From Clostridium sp. K4410.MGS-306 (lineage in GTDB: Bacteria > Cyanobacteriota > Vampirovibrionia > Gastranaerophilales > Gastranaerophilaceae): a stretch of DNA of 64,000 nucleotides. Positions 1-9,142 of the stretch are shown piece by piece. Both the position numbers and the translations under genes were made by a program. Below the pieces are notes generated by a model that was not told the DNA's origin, did no database searches, and saw nothing but the letters and a program-made list of their open reading frames with translations. Within the stretch, counting starts at the first letter, position 1, and the number at the start of each line of letters is the position of its first letter. The stretch spans positions 3,450 to 67,449 of the forward strand of contig LARD01000026.1 in assembly GCA_000980375.1 (NCBI GenBank), in the 5' to 3' direction.

Positions 1-1
1 A

Positions 2-1162
2 GCAATAAAAGAAAAAGACTCTATTGTAATTATGGAAGGATATTTTGATGTAATATCTGCACAGGTTAACGGGGTAAAAAATGCCGTCGGAGCTTGCGGA
101 ACAGCGCTTACTGACAGCCATGTAAAGCTTATCTCAAGATACACCCAGTCCAGAAAGATTTACCTTGCTTTTGACACGGACAAAGCAGGACAGATGGCAA
201 CAAAAAGAGGTGCAGAAGTAATCAAAGAAGCGTTTTCAGGGCTAGGTAACATAAAACAGTTTGACGAAAGCTTTGCATCAACTTCCGAAAACACAGACAG
301 ATACTCTTGCGAGCTTAGGGTAGTAGTACCGCCTGAGGGCAAAGACCCTGATGAATTTATCAGAGAGAACGGCGCAGAAGCTTACGCCCAGGTGTTGAGA
401 CAAGCGCCGCTGCTTGTGGATTTTCAAATCGAAAGCGTTTTAAAAGCTTATCAAAAAGGCATGTCACCGGTTGAAAAAAGCGCTATTGTTAAAGAGGTGC
501 TTCCATATCTTCTTGAGATAGGCAACAACATTGTTAGAGACGAGTATGTAAAAATAGTATCTTCCCGATTGGATATTACGGAAAATTCTTTGCAAAAAGA
601 GCTGCTTAACTCATCGGGCAAGGGTTTGAATAACACTTATTCTCAAAAACCAAAGCCTCAAACCCAGCTTGCACCAATTGTAAAGAAATCTTTAAATATT
701 TCAGAAAAAGCGCAAAAAAATTTATTGTCGATGTATTTAATAAATGAAAGTTCCTACAATATCCAAACATTAAACAGCATTTTAAAGGAAGTTGAATATA
801 CAAACGATACGTTAATAATTGTAAAAGATACAATTGACAAATTGGTCGGACGGGTAAATAATGTTAAAGAATTAATCGAGACCCTGTACACAGAATTTGC
901 CGAGGACTATGAAGTCAAAGACATAATCACAGATTTGATATATTTATCCGACAGTTTTAAAAATTTGTCGGACAAAGATTTTAAAATAGCTATTAATGAA
1001 AATATTGAGACTATTAAATCTTTTAAAGAAAAGGAACTGAAGAGTCATTTACGCTCTCAATACAAGCAAGTCAATGATGATGACATAAAAGCTATTGAAC
1101 AGCAGATTCAATTAAAAGAACTTTTAAAAAACAAAAACAAGCTAAGAACTGGAGACAATTAA
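2..1162 (+). CDS. dnaG: DNA primase, C-terminal part (5' end outside window)
   Basis: The frame is open from base 2, so the start lies left of the window. The first residues ([13 protein letters not shown]) are the Toprim-domain EGYxD motif, followed by the metal-binding AFDTDKAG motif about 50 residues later, as in bacterial DnaG, which makes RNA primers at the replication fork. The remaining roughly 280 residues are the helicase-binding-type C-terminal region, which is helical and poorly conserved. The stop codon shares one base with the ATG of rpoD (TAATG). Adjacent dnaG and rpoD is the classic macromolecular-synthesis operon order, so translational coupling is likely. The zinc-finger N-terminus cannot be checked here. 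Confidence 0.93.
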   Translation, partial: AIKEKDSIVIMEGYFDVISAQVNGVKNAVGACGTALTDSHVKLISRYTQSRKIYLAFDTDKAGQMATKRGAEVIKEAFSGLGNIKQFDESFASTSENTDRYSCELRVVVPPEGKDPDEFIRENGAEAYAQVLRQAPLLVDFQIESVLKAYQKGMSPVEKSAIVKEVLPYLLEIGNNIVRDEYVKIVSSRLDITENSLQKELLNSSGKGLNNTYSQKPKPQTQLAPIVKKSLNISEKAQKNLLSMYLINESSYNIQTLNSILKEVEYTNDTLIIVKDTIDKLVGRVNNVKELIETLYTEFAEDYEVKDIITDLIYLSDSFKNLSDKDFKIAINENIETIKSFKEKELKSHLRSQYKQVNDDDIKAIEQQIQLKELLKNKNKLRTGDN

Positions 1163-2238
1163 TGAGCAGAAAAAGAATGTCAGACAAATCACTCGTTAGC
1201 ATTATCGATGAAGATGAGCTTCAAACAGATGATACAACAGGTGATGATTTATTTAGCGAACCCGAAACTATAACAACAGACAGTATAGATGTAATCATCG
1301 GAAAATCAGGCTCTACAGCAGCAGACGAAATTTATATGCAGCCTTCTGATGATATGGACGCAGAAGACGAACAGCAAATTGCAGTCCCCAGAGGTGTTTC
1401 ACTTGATGACCCCGTTAGAATGTACTTAAGAGAAATCGGCCGTATCAAACTATTGACAGCTGATGAAGAAATCGATTTAGCAAGAAAAATCATACAAGGC
1501 GGAAATATCGGCGCCATTGCAAAGAGAAAACTCGTTCAAGCAAACTTGAGACTTGTTGTTTCTATTGCAAAAAAATATGTTGGACGCGGCATGCTCTTTT
1601 TGGACCTCATTCAAGAAGGAAACCTCGGCTTGATTCGTGCAGCTGAAAAATTTGACCACGAAAGAGGCTACAAATTCTCAACTTATGCCACATGGTGGAT
1701 TCGTCAGGCAATCACCAGAGCAATCGCTGATCAGGCGCGTACTATCCGTATTCCTGTTCACATGGTTGAAACTATCAACAAGCTGAAAAAAGTAACAAGA
1801 AAACTTGCTCAAGAGCTTTCTAGAAAACCGACCGAAGATGAGCTCGCTCAAGAAATGAACATTTCTATTTCAAAATTGAGAGAAATCATCAAAGTAGCTC
1901 AAGAGCCGTTGTCATTGGAAACTCCTATCGGTAAAGAAGAAGACTCAAGATTGGGCGATTTTATCGAAGACAAAGACGCTGATGCTCCTGTGAAAACAGT
2001 TGCTCACGAACTTTTAAGAGAAGACCTTGCTGAAGTTTTAAGCGGTCTTTCTCCTCGTGAAAGAGATGTTTTAAGACTCCGTTTCGGCATGGACGACGGC
2101 AGACAAAGAACTCTCGAAGAAGTGGGCCAGCTGTTCGGTGTTACCAGAGAACGTATCAGACAGATTGAAGCAAAAGCTTTAAGAAAACTCAGACACCCCA
2201 ACAGAAGCAAACGCTTAAGAGAATACGTAGAAGTTTAA
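1162..2238 (+). CDS. rpoD: Primary RNA polymerase sigma factor (sigma-70/RpoD)
   Basis: The 358-residue protein has region 1.2 ([12 protein letters not shown], about residues 82-93), region 2 with the core-binding and -10-melting segment (about 121-200, including [15 protein letters not shown] and [13 protein letters not shown]), region 3, and region 4 with the -35 helix-turn-helix ([20 protein letters not shown]). The acidic first 75 residues replace a long region 1.1, so this is a short, SigA-like primary factor rather than the 600-residue proteobacterial type. It overlaps dnaG by one base and is followed at once by a strong terminator, so it is the last gene of the operon. Housekeeping role is inferred from intact regions and context. 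Confidence 0.96.
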   Translation: MSRKRMSDKSLVSIIDEDELQTDDTTGDDLFSEPETITTDSIDVIIGKSGSTAADEIYMQPSDDMDAEDEQQIAVPRGVSLDDPVRMYLREIGRIKLLTADEEIDLARKIIQGGNIGAIAKRKLVQANLRLVVSIAKKYVGRGMLFLDLIQEGNLGLIRAAEKFDHERGYKFSTYATWWIRQAITRAIADQARTIRIPVHMVETINKLKKVTRKLAQELSRKPTEDELAQEMNISISKLREIIKVAQEPLSLETPIGKEEDSRLGDFIEDKDADAPVKTVAHELLREDLAEVLSGLSPRERDVLRLRFGMDDGRQRTLEEVGQLFGVTRERIRQIEAKALRKLRHPNRSKRLREYVEV

Positions 2239-2242
2239 TCAT

Positions 2243-2276
2243 AAAAAAAAGAGGCTTTAAAAAGCCTCTTTTTTTA
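2243..2276 (+). terminator. Rho-independent terminator after rpoD
   Basis: A GAGGCTT/AAGCCTC stem (2251-2257 with 2262-2268) with a TAAA loop is flanked by A and T runs. It starts 12 bases after the rpoD stop. The A run before it also allows termination of the convergent minus-strand TRL-like genes. Confidence 0.9.
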
Positions 2277-2284
2277 TTCTAAGT

Positions 2285-2605
2285 TTATTCGCCATAAACC
2301 GTTACAGTAATTTTTCGCCAGAAGATAAAAACTGTTTTTTCGTTAACATCTATGTATGTTATTTTTTTGATATTGCCGTTTTTCGCAGCCTGTTCAATGC
2401 CAGCATCACCTGTTTCTATAAAATAGAGAATGTTGTTTGTTGAGGCGGTGCCTTTTTTCAGGCAGTTGAGGTCTTCTGCTTTTGCACCGGTGGCGGTCAG
2501 GGGATAGGTTGCATTGGTGTAAAATAAGGCTGTAGCATTAGCTGTGTTTTGGCTAAACACTGCTGTGAGTGCAAGCAGTGCCATTGTTGTAATAAATTTT
2601 TTCAT
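2285..2605 (-). CDS. TRL-like family secreted protein (copy 2)
   Basis: This roughly 106-residue protein begins with an N-terminal signal peptide (MKKFITTMALLALTAVFS...ANA). The mature part matches the TRL-like family pattern: KKGTASTNNILYFIETGDAGIEQAAKNG, then ITYIDV, and a terminal TVTVYGE. The family was named after tRNA-associated loci and its function is unknown. I place the start at 2605 because a clear AGGAG (2614-2618) lies 8 bases upstream; an in-frame codon further upstream would overlap the neighbouring gene. It lies 16 bases after a paralogue that ends with the same TVYGE, so the pair looks like a tandem duplication in one transcript. Export to periplasm or outer surface is predicted from the signal peptide only. 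Confidence 0.75.
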   Translation of the reverse strand: MKKFITTMALLALTAVFSQNTANATALFYTNATYPLTATGAKAEDLNCLKKGTASTNNILYFIETGDAGIEQAAKNGNIKKITYIDVNEKTVFIFWRKITVTVYGE

Positions 2606-2621
2606 TGGAAATACTCCTTTT

Positions 2622-2993
2622 TTATTCTCCATAAACTGTTGTTCGTGTCGTTTTTGCGTAGATTGGAATAAACAGCAGGGGGATGTATACCTTGCTGACG
2701 GTTGTGTCTACGTAGTGTATTTGGGTTATATTGGCTTGTTTGGCGGCTTTATCTATGCCTGAGTCGCCAATTTCTACAAGACCAAAGAAATTAGTTTTTG
2801 CAGCGTAACCTGTTTTAAGTTTTTGCAGTTTTTGTTGTTTCGGGAGGTTTACTGCATTTGCAGTGGATTGTGGAAAGGTGCTGCCAGAGAAAATTGCACC
2901 TTTATCGTAATAAGCGGAAGTATTAATGCCTATTGCGTGTGCGCTTTGGGCAAGAACATTAACAATAAAGATAGATAAAATAAGTTTTTTCAA
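2622..2993 (-). CDS. TRL-like family secreted protein (copy 1)
   Basis: The 123-residue protein has a signal peptide ending near AQSAHA. The mature part repeats the TRL-like signature seen in the downstream gene: KTNFFGLVEIGDSGIDKAAKQA, ITQIHYVDT and a final RTTVYGE. The start is a TTG at 2993 with GGAG eight bases upstream. It is the first gene of a two-gene minus-strand unit. The two copies share architecture and the GD(A/S)GI(E/D)xAAK core but differ widely elsewhere, which points to an old duplication. Function is unknown. Confidence 0.75.
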   Translation of the reverse strand: MKKLILSIFIVNVLAQSAHAIGINTSAYYDKGAIFSGSTFPQSTANAVNLPKQQKLQKLKTGYAAKTNFFGLVEIGDSGIDKAAKQANITQIHYVDTTVSKVYIPLLFIPIYAKTTRTTVYGE

Positions 2994-3144
2994 TATGTTT
3001 CTCCATTACTTTAAACATTAGTTTCATTCTCAAAATAAATGGAAAAAAAATAAAGTCTGACCTTTAACCATACATCGTAAGTCTATATCTAGAATACAGA
3101 AGCCAATATTATATTTTTGCAAAGACTGCTATTGGAATTAGAGA

Positions 3145-3327
3145 ATGACCATTGACAGGAAATTGATGAGAAATGGCAATGGCTGGGCAATTAGTATTAA
3201 CTCTACAATACTAGGTTTTCTTGATGTCAATCCTGAAACTGATATGATTCGTTACACAATGGAAAACGAAAAGTTAATAATTACTAAAAGTGATAAAAAA
3301 ATAAAAGTTAATGAATCAAAATTCTAA
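3145..3327 (+). CDS. Small AbrB/MazE-like (SpoVT-fold) DNA-binding protein
   Basis: A 60-residue protein. Residues 5-48 (RKLMRNGNGWAISINSTIL...LIITK) fit the swapped-hairpin AbrB/MazE domain: a basic strand, the G-x-x-W-x-I-x-I-x-x-x-I core, then a closing strand. Such proteins are transcription regulators or antitoxins. No toxin gene lies beside it: upstream is the divergent TRL-like pair and downstream the convergent flagellin. No strong ribosome-binding site is visible, only GGAATTAGAGA. It could be an autonomous regulator. Its short length makes it less certain than its neighbours. Confidence 0.55.
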   Translation: MTIDRKLMRNGNGWAISINSTILGFLDVNPETDMIRYTMENEKLIITKSDKKIKVNESKF

Positions 3328-3342
3328 AATAATTCTTATAAA

Positions 3343-6162
3343 TTAACCGTTTATTAAACTCAAAACAACATTTCTTTTTACGTTACCCACCTGAGAAAGC
3401 AGCGATACACTTACATTTTGCAGAATCTGGTTTCTTACAAGATTTGCCGATTCCTGCGCAAAATCAGCATCCATTATTGTTGATCGGGCTTCTGTCAGAT
3501 TAATTTCGAGGTTTGTATTTCTTGATATTGCAGCCTCAAGCACATTATGCGCTGCACCAATTGATGCTCTAATGTTCAATACACTGTTCATTGCCCAATC
3601 TGTTTTTATCAGCATTTGCTGCATAGGTGTATTGGACAAATTATATCCTCTGGGCGAAATATTAGCATTTACACAATCAAGAGTATTGCCATTGGTATTA
3701 AAAACCTGTGTCTGCTTAAAAGATGTATTATTAACAAGTGAATAAACAGAATCACCTATTTTTATATATTTTGTTTCGTCTGGTTGTAGTTCAATTTCAT
3801 ATTGCGATGCAGAGGAGTTTATCCCCGTAGATTCCTGTTTTGATGTTATTGACGCAGAAGAACCTGCAACCTGAACAATATTGTTGCCGTTAATTCTAAA
3901 AAGTGCAGTGCTTCCGTCATTATTGGTTATTTCATAAAAGCGGCCGTTAATGTTTATATTTTTTTGTGTTTCTGTTGAAAAATCAAGGTAAAAATAATCA
4001 TTACCTATCCCCGTAGAACGCACCATATCACTGTATTCATCAATGACAACCCCGTCCCCTGATGTGATAGAAACTCCGTTAGTTTTTTCATAAATAACAG
4101 ATTGTTTATCAGCAGAGTTATTTGTAACTTTGTAAACTCTTTGGACCCCATTAATTGTGAACATCATGTATTGTGTTTCACCGGGGTTTATAACAGAAGA
4201 AAAATTATTGCCGTTAAGGCTGCTAAATACAGCTGTAGACATTTTGTTTACAGAAACACCCGGAGCATTGACAGGCACCAGCATGCCTGTTTGTGCATCT
4301 ATATCAAACACTATATCCTGTGCTGAACCGTTGTTGGTAATCTCAAATATATCATCACCATTTTTTACATATGCAGTACCGGCAAAATTTTGTAAAAATT
4401 GTTTATCATCCGTTTGCTGTGCTACAGAAGCAGAAAAATCTGCAATATATGACCCAATTACAGGAGTTGGCTGTGGTACGATGGAAGGATCGACAAACTC
4501 TTCTATTGTTTTTAAAGAAGCATCATAGGTAAAAGTTTTGGTGAAATCAGAAGCAGTATCGTTTTTGACAGTGTAAATCTCATTATTTATAGAAATAAAT
4601 TTTGTTTGTCCTGCTTCCACAGTGATATCAAATTGGCTGGACGCATTTAATGAAGCTTGCTCATAATCGATAATATCAGTCACAGAAACCTTTGCACCAA
4701 CAAATTTATCAAACCCTGAGTTCGATTTATCAAAATAAATAACACCGTCTTCTTGTGCAGTAATCTTTGTGATACCGCTTCCATCCTCATTTTTCAGATA
4801 ATATTCACTGCCCGCAGTGACCGTCATTGATTGCAGATTTGCATAATCAGTAAATGAGGCCAGCACATCTGTTGCCAGTTGTGTTCTGACAATATTTCCG
4901 TTTGAGTCTTTGATATTATTGTTTGAATCCAGAATGAAATTTTGTTTTGAGGCTGCATTATTTGTTATTTGATAAATTTTACCGCCAAATTCATAATACT
5001 TTGTTTCATTAGGATTAAGCTCTATGTAAGAAGCAACACCTGTTGTTACACCTGTTTTCATATTTCCCACAAGGTTAACGGTAACTCCGTCATCTCCGGC
5101 AATAGGGTTTAGGTTTCCGTTTTTGTTGTTAAATATAAAGGTCTGGTTTTTTGTAGAGGTTATTTCATAAAGCTTATTGTTAAAAATATAATGTTGTGTG
5201 CTGCCGGCTTTTAGCTCTAAAGCCTGACCGCTATTTATAGAGGTATAGGTGCTTAAATCATAAAGAAAGTTCTTTTGAACACCATCCCCGCTCACAATAT
5301 CCAATGCTCCAGCATTATCAGTTTTAAAAACCACCACTTGAGAGACTGTAGAGGTATTTTTTAATTCAAACACTTTATTATTTGACTTAATATAATAGCT
5401 TTTATTTGCCTCCATTTGCATGTATTTTTCGCCATTGCCCAAAGATGTATAAGAGTTGTCATAGCTGCCCAGCTCAACAGCTTTTACTCCTGTACAATCC
5501 ACAAATTCTATTTTGCCGGCACTATAGTTGTATGTAACTTGTTGGTCCTTGGCAGATGTTATGGCGAACAACTTTCCGTCAAAGTCAGCATAGTAGGTTT
5601 CTCCGGCTTTTGCATCCACAAAATAAAGATTTTTTTGTCCGGTAAAAACATCTACCAAATCGGGCTTTTTAAACAATTCATCCAAAGTCAGCCCGCTAAG
5701 ACCCGAGGTTGTATCATAAAGAGGAATGCGCATATCCTGTATAGAACCGTCAAACAGTTTTCTTCCGTTAAATTCAGCTTTATTGACGGTTTGCACAATA
5801 TGCGCAATCTGCTGCTGAATCTCTGCATCCATTGCAGCTTGTGCTTTATCATCATAAATGCCGTTCATCTGCTGCAGTGTGAGATTTCTAATCCTTAAAA
5901 GAGAATTGTTTATATCAATAAGAGCGCCTTCTGCATTGGAAAGCATATCGATGGCCATTGAAGAACCTTTTTTAAGAACCCTGGCGCTATTAATTTGAGT
6001 TTTGAGATGTTCGGCAATATTTATGTTAGCCGCATCGTCTTTGGCCCTGTTAATTTTATAACCCGTGGCCATTCGTTCCAATGAGGTATTTATATTGCTT
6101 GTTGCCGTATTAAGATTACGTCTTACAAGCAGACTTAAGCTGTCTGAATTTACTGATATCAT
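3343..6162 (-). CDS. Flagellin with a very large repeat-containing central domain
   Basis: The 939-residue protein has typical flagellin ends. Residues 1-140 form the D0/D1 segment (LNTATSNINTSLERMATGYKI, then NIAEHLKTQI and LRIRNLTLQQMNG). The last 100 residues are the matching C-terminal D1/D0 helix (NTNLEINLTEARSTIMDADFA, ending VKRNVVLSLING). Ordinary flagellins are 270-500 residues; here about 650 residues (185-839) form a chain of roughly ten divergent 60-70 residue modules, described separately. They replace the usual D2/D3 surface domains, so the filament surface should be unusually thick or decorated. The ATG at 6162 has a short AAGG directly upstream. It stands alone between convergent or unrelated genes, with no other flagellar gene in the window. 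It could alternatively be a flagellin-like secreted or hook-associated protein. Confidence 0.85.
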   Translation of the reverse strand: MISVNSDSLSLLVRRNLNTATSNINTSLERMATGYKINRAKDDAANINIAEHLKTQINSARVLKKGSSMAIDMLSNAEGALIDINNSLLRIRNLTLQQMNGIYDDKAQAAMDAEIQQQIAHIVQTVNKAEFNGRKLFDGSIQDMRIPLYDTTSGLSGLTLDELFKKPDLVDVFTGQKNLYFVDAKAGETYYADFDGKLFAITSAKDQQVTYNYSAGKIEFVDCTGVKAVELGSYDNSYTSLGNGEKYMQMEANKSYYIKSNNKVFELKNTSTVSQVVVFKTDNAGALDIVSGDGVQKNFLYDLSTYTSINSGQALELKAGSTQHYIFNNKLYEITSTKNQTFIFNNKNGNLNPIAGDDGVTVNLVGNMKTGVTTGVASYIELNPNETKYYEFGGKIYQITNNAASKQNFILDSNNNIKDSNGNIVRTQLATDVLASFTDYANLQSMTVTAGSEYYLKNEDGSGITKITAQEDGVIYFDKSNSGFDKFVGAKVSVTDIIDYEQASLNASSQFDITVEAGQTKFISINNEIYTVKNDTASDFTKTFTYDASLKTIEEFVDPSIVPQPTPVIGSYIADFSASVAQQTDDKQFLQNFAGTAYVKNGDDIFEITNNGSAQDIVFDIDAQTGMLVPVNAPGVSVNKMSTAVFSSLNGNNFSSVINPGETQYMMFTINGVQRVYKVTNNSADKQSVIYEKTNGVSITSGDGVVIDEYSDMVRSTGIGNDYFYLDFSTETQKNININGRFYEITNNDGSTALFRINGNNIVQVAGSSASITSKQESTGINSSASQYEIELQPDETKYIKIGDSVYSLVNNTSFKQTQVFNTNGNTLDCVNANISPRGYNLSNTPMQQMLIKTDWAMNSVLNIRASIGAAHNVLEAAISRNTNLEINLTEARSTIMDADFAQESANLVRNQILQNVSVSLLSQVGNVKRNVVLSLING
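3646..5610 (-). repeat. About ten divergent repeat modules inside the flagellin gene
   Basis: Encoded residues 185-839 repeat a pattern of an acid or proline turn, T-x-Y-Y-x-F, then G-K-[IL]-[YF]-x-[IL]-T-[NS]-N, then [KD]-Q-x-[FV]-x-F/Y, and a loop. Clear examples are ETKYYEFGGKIYQITNN, STQHYIFNNKLYEITS, ETQYMMFTINGVQRVYKVTNN and ETKYIKIGDSVYSLVNN. The unit is about 60-70 residues and looks like a beta-hairpin or beta-sandwich repeat. The copies are too diverged for simple DNA slippage to keep them alike. Confidence 0.7.
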
Positions 6163-6210
6163 CCTTGATTTTGTTAACGATACAATCTCTCATCTACAAT
6201 TATGAGGCAT

Positions 6211-6236
6211 TTACAGGCAAAATTCCTTTATACTTA
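6211..6236 (-). promoter_or_regulatory. Possible flagellar-sigma (sigma-28-like) promoter of the flagellin gene
   Basis: On the minus strand TAAG (6233-6236) is followed after 14 bases by GCCTGTAA (6211-6218). The known sigma-28 pattern is TAAA, 15 bases, GCCGATAA. Placed about 45 bases before the flagellin start, the position is right, but the match is imperfect. Confidence 0.35.
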
Positions 6237-6303
6237 TGGAAGAAAAAAATAAACCAAAAGTATAAATAATAAAATTTATTAAAATCAAAAATCACGCAAA
6301 AAA

Positions 6304-6879
6304 CTAATGTTTAATGCGCACAACCGCCTCTATATTGCAGTCAATGTCGCCGTAGATTACGTTCATAAAACTGTCATTTACAGGTATAACTTTTGCATAA
6401 TTCAGTGATTTTTGGTTGTGGTCATCGCCTGTTTCTATTGCAGAAATTTTTGCTACCAGCGACGAGCCTTGATAAAAATTCAAAAAATAACCGTTTTCTT
6501 TTTTGGCAGAAAGTATTCTGTAATATCCGGGAGGGATTTCCTTGTGGTCTGCCGTAATCAAAGTGACGGGAATCATAACAGTGGGGTAGTCTTCGTATGT
6601 AACTTTAAAAGAGTTTGAATCCGCAGGCGTAGCGCCTTCTTGCATTTGAGGGCCTATTGGAGCGCCTTTGGGTTTATTCTTATCTTCTTTTTTCTTTTTT
6701 TTCCTTTCAAAAAACTTCATCACCTTTTCAAATTCCTGGTCGGTGACAGCTCGCTGCTGGTTTTTTGCATCAGAATCGATTTTCATAGGTTCATCCCAGA
6801 AATCGCCGTCATCAGCAAACGCCGGCAGCATTAAGGAGCAAAAAATCAATATAAAACCCGAGGTCAAAAATCTTTTCAT
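6304..6879 (-). CDS. Secreted protein of unknown function
   Basis: A 191-residue protein with a signal peptide (MKRFLTSGFILIFCSLMLPAFA). Next comes a lysine-rich linker (FERKKKKKEDKNKPKG, about residues 57-72) and a C-terminal domain of about 110 residues rich in beta strands (VTLITADHKEIPPGYYRIL). I do not recognise the family. It lies upstream of the flagellin gene on the same strand but is separated by about 140 bases, so a shared transcript is unlikely to matter. Periplasmic or envelope location is inferred from the signal peptide. Confidence 0.7.
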   Translation of the reverse strand: MKRFLTSGFILIFCSLMLPAFADDGDFWDEPMKIDSDAKNQQRAVTDQEFEKVMKFFERKKKKKEDKNKPKGAPIGPQMQEGATPADSNSFKVTYEDYPTVMIPVTLITADHKEIPPGYYRILSAKKENGYFLNFYQGSSLVAKISAIETGDDHNQKSLNYAKVIPVNDSFMNVIYGDIDCNIEAVVRIKH

Positions 6880-6973
6880 AATTCTATAATAATGTTTTTT
6901 AGAATTAAGTAAAGATAAAACAATTTTTTTATGATTATTGTAAAATGGTTATGTAACACAATGAGGTGGTATT

Positions 6974-8755
6974 TTGGATAGAGAAGAAATTTTAAATAAA
7001 GCAGGAGAGGCAGTTGCACAAAAAAACTTTGGCGAAGCAAAACAACTGCTTGAAGATTATATAAAAGAAATAAATGACACAGATATCGAGGTTGAAAAAA
7101 CGCTCGGACTCTGCAACGTCAATCTTGACAATTACGCTGAGGCAAAAGAAAACTTTGAAAAAGTTGTTGAAGTAAACGACGACGATGCTACATCGTGGTT
7201 TTATCTCGGAATGATTTACGAGGGGCTAAATGACATAGAAAAAGCGCAAAAAGCCTATGAAAAAGTTATTGTCTTAAGAGAAGACTACAAAGATGCATAC
7301 AAAAATCTTGCAATTGTGCATTTAAAGCTAAAAAACCACGACACAGCTTTGGAGTTTGCGTCAAAAGCGCTTGTGATAGACAACACAGACTATCAAATCC
7401 ACTACATTATGGGAACAGCCTACACGGCAAAAAAAGAATACGAAAAAGCCGTTGCATCCTTGCTTGAAGGCCTCAAGCTAAAACCCGACCACGCATTGAT
7501 GTACAACAATCTGGGCTCATGTTATCTTGCGCTTAAGATGATAAAAGAAGCACAAGAAGCTTTTGAAAAAGCAGTTGAGCTTGATAACTCCAATGCAACA
7601 AGCTATTACAATCTGGCAACTGCTCTTCAATTGCAGCAAAAGCACAAAGAAGCTTTTGAATACTTTAAAAAATCTTATGAAATTGAACCATCCGAGTTTT
7701 ATCTGTCTGCAGCAGCGGTAGGTTCAATCAACGCAGAAAGCTGGCACAATGCAATAGTTTATTACCAGAAGCTGATTATTGCTCATCCTGAAAAACAGAA
7801 TTTTCAATACAATCTTGCAACTGCCTACCAGCAGACAGGTAAGTACAACGAAGCAATTAAACTTCTCACACAGCTTGTCGCCACAAATCCAAAGTCTGTT
7901 GCAATGGGCCAGAGGCTGGCAGATTGTTATGAAAAAACAGGCAATTTGCAAATGGCAAAAAACACATACACAAACTTGATAAGGCTCGGCAAAATACCAG
8001 CTGATGTTTACTATCGTTACGCAATTTTGTGTATGAAAACCGATGACAAAGATAAAGCAGAAACAATCTTCAAAAAAGTTATTCAGCTTGACCCTAAAAA
8101 TCCGTATGCTCACAAGGATTTAGGTGTTGTTTATCTTACTCAAAGGCTGTTTGACTATGCAAAAGAAGAGTTTGAAACAGCATACAAAATGGCACCGGAG
8201 GATTCTGCAGTGGTATTTGAAATGGCAAATTTCTACCACGCAATGAATGACTTTCAAAAAGCTAAAGATTTCTACCAAAAAGCTTATGAACTCTCGCCGG
8301 ATAATATGGATATTGCTGTTTTCATGGCAATAAACTATTTAAGGCTCAATGAAATTGACACTGCTCTTGAGCTGTTTTTAGATGCGATGAAAAAATATCC
8401 ATCACAGCATATTATTCTGTTTAATATCGGGCTTATTTACTATCAAAAAGGCAATTTCGATGCGGCAAAAGAGTTTCTCTCCGATGCCTACAGCCTTTAT
8501 CAGGACCCTGAAACAATGAACGCTCTAGCGATGACTTTTTATGAGCTTAAAGAATACGAAAACGCAAAAAATCTTGCCCACAAGCTTATTGAGCAATTTC
8601 CTGACAATATAAATCTGCTTTTGCTGCTTGCAAAGTCATACATAGAACTCGGCGATGCTCAAAATTCCGTTAAATATTTGGAAAAAATCATGGAGATTTT
8701 CCCTGAACAGCCCGAAGCAAAAGAATTATACGACAGAATCAAAGGAGTAATTTGA
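6974..8755 (+). CDS. Tetratricopeptide-repeat (TPR) protein
   Basis: The 593-residue protein consists almost wholly of 34-residue TPR units with the usual W/L-G-Y-A-F-A-P spacing (for example AWFYLGMIYEGLNDIEKAQKAY-like units). About 16 repeats run end to end. There is no signal peptide, so it is probably a cytoplasmic scaffold for protein-protein contacts. The start is TTG with GAGGTGG six bases upstream. Its stop codon overlaps the ATG of queD by one base, so the two are co-transcribed, but this is not a known functional pairing. The partner cannot be told from the sequence. Confidence 0.85.
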   Translation: MDREEILNKAGEAVAQKNFGEAKQLLEDYIKEINDTDIEVEKTLGLCNVNLDNYAEAKENFEKVVEVNDDDATSWFYLGMIYEGLNDIEKAQKAYEKVIVLREDYKDAYKNLAIVHLKLKNHDTALEFASKALVIDNTDYQIHYIMGTAYTAKKEYEKAVASLLEGLKLKPDHALMYNNLGSCYLALKMIKEAQEAFEKAVELDNSNATSYYNLATALQLQQKHKEAFEYFKKSYEIEPSEFYLSAAAVGSINAESWHNAIVYYQKLIIAHPEKQNFQYNLATAYQQTGKYNEAIKLLTQLVATNPKSVAMGQRLADCYEKTGNLQMAKNTYTNLIRLGKIPADVYYRYAILCMKTDDKDKAETIFKKVIQLDPKNPYAHKDLGVVYLTQRLFDYAKEEFETAYKMAPEDSAVVFEMANFYHAMNDFQKAKDFYQKAYELSPDNMDIAVFMAINYLRLNEIDTALELFLDAMKKYPSQHIILFNIGLIYYQKGNFDAAKEFLSDAYSLYQDPETMNALAMTFYELKEYENAKNLAHKLIEQFPDNINLLLLLAKSYIELGDAQNSVKYLEKIMEIFPEQPEAKELYDRIKGVI

Positions 8756-9120
8756 TGTACGAATTAAAAGTAATAAGCTCGTTTTCAGCAGCACACCACC
8801 TTTTAAATTACGAAGGAGAATGCGAAAATCAGCACGGACATAACTGGAAGGTAGAAGTGTATTTAAAAGGCGAAAACCTCGACAAATCCAATATTCTTGT
8901 GGATTTTAAGGTTTTGAAAAAAGAGCTGAAAAAGGTGCTCGATACACTCGACCACAAAGACATAAACGAACTGCCGGAGTTTAAAAACATAAGCCCCAGC
9001 AGCGAAATACTCGCAAAATACATTTATGAACAGATGAACAAAATATTCCCTCAGGTATCAAAAGTAGGAGTATGGGAAAACGAAAACTCCTGCTCAATGT
9101 ATTATGAACAGTGGGACTAA
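8755..9120 (+). CDS. queD: 6-carboxy-5,6,7,8-tetrahydropterin synthase (QueD/PTPS family)
   Basis: QueD converts dihydroneopterin triphosphate to 6-carboxytetrahydropterin, an early step to queuosine in tRNA. This 121-residue protein has the zinc-binding histidines (SFSAAHHL and QHGHNW), the catalytic Cys in GECENQHGH, the LDHKDIN motif and the C-terminal Glu (WENENSCS). Length fits the family. AAGGAG lies eight bases before the ATG, within the preceding TPR gene, with a one-base overlap. QueC, QueE and QueF are not in the window, so the pathway must be completed elsewhere, or the enzyme could serve another pterin route. Confidence 0.92.
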   Translation: MYELKVISSFSAAHHLLNYEGECENQHGHNWKVEVYLKGENLDKSNILVDFKVLKKELKKVLDTLDHKDINELPEFKNISPSSEILAKYIYEQMNKIFPQVSKVGVWENENSCSMYYEQWD

Positions 9121-9142
9121 CAACTAAAGACAGGACAAAAAA

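Noticed and set aside
4157..4528. Plus-strand frame of 123 residues inside the flagellin gene
   Set aside because: Antisense to the repeat modules, no ribosome site, no family features.
5416..5898. 160-residue plus-strand frame inside the flagellin gene
   Set aside because: Shadow of the flagellin N-terminal coding region on the opposite strand.
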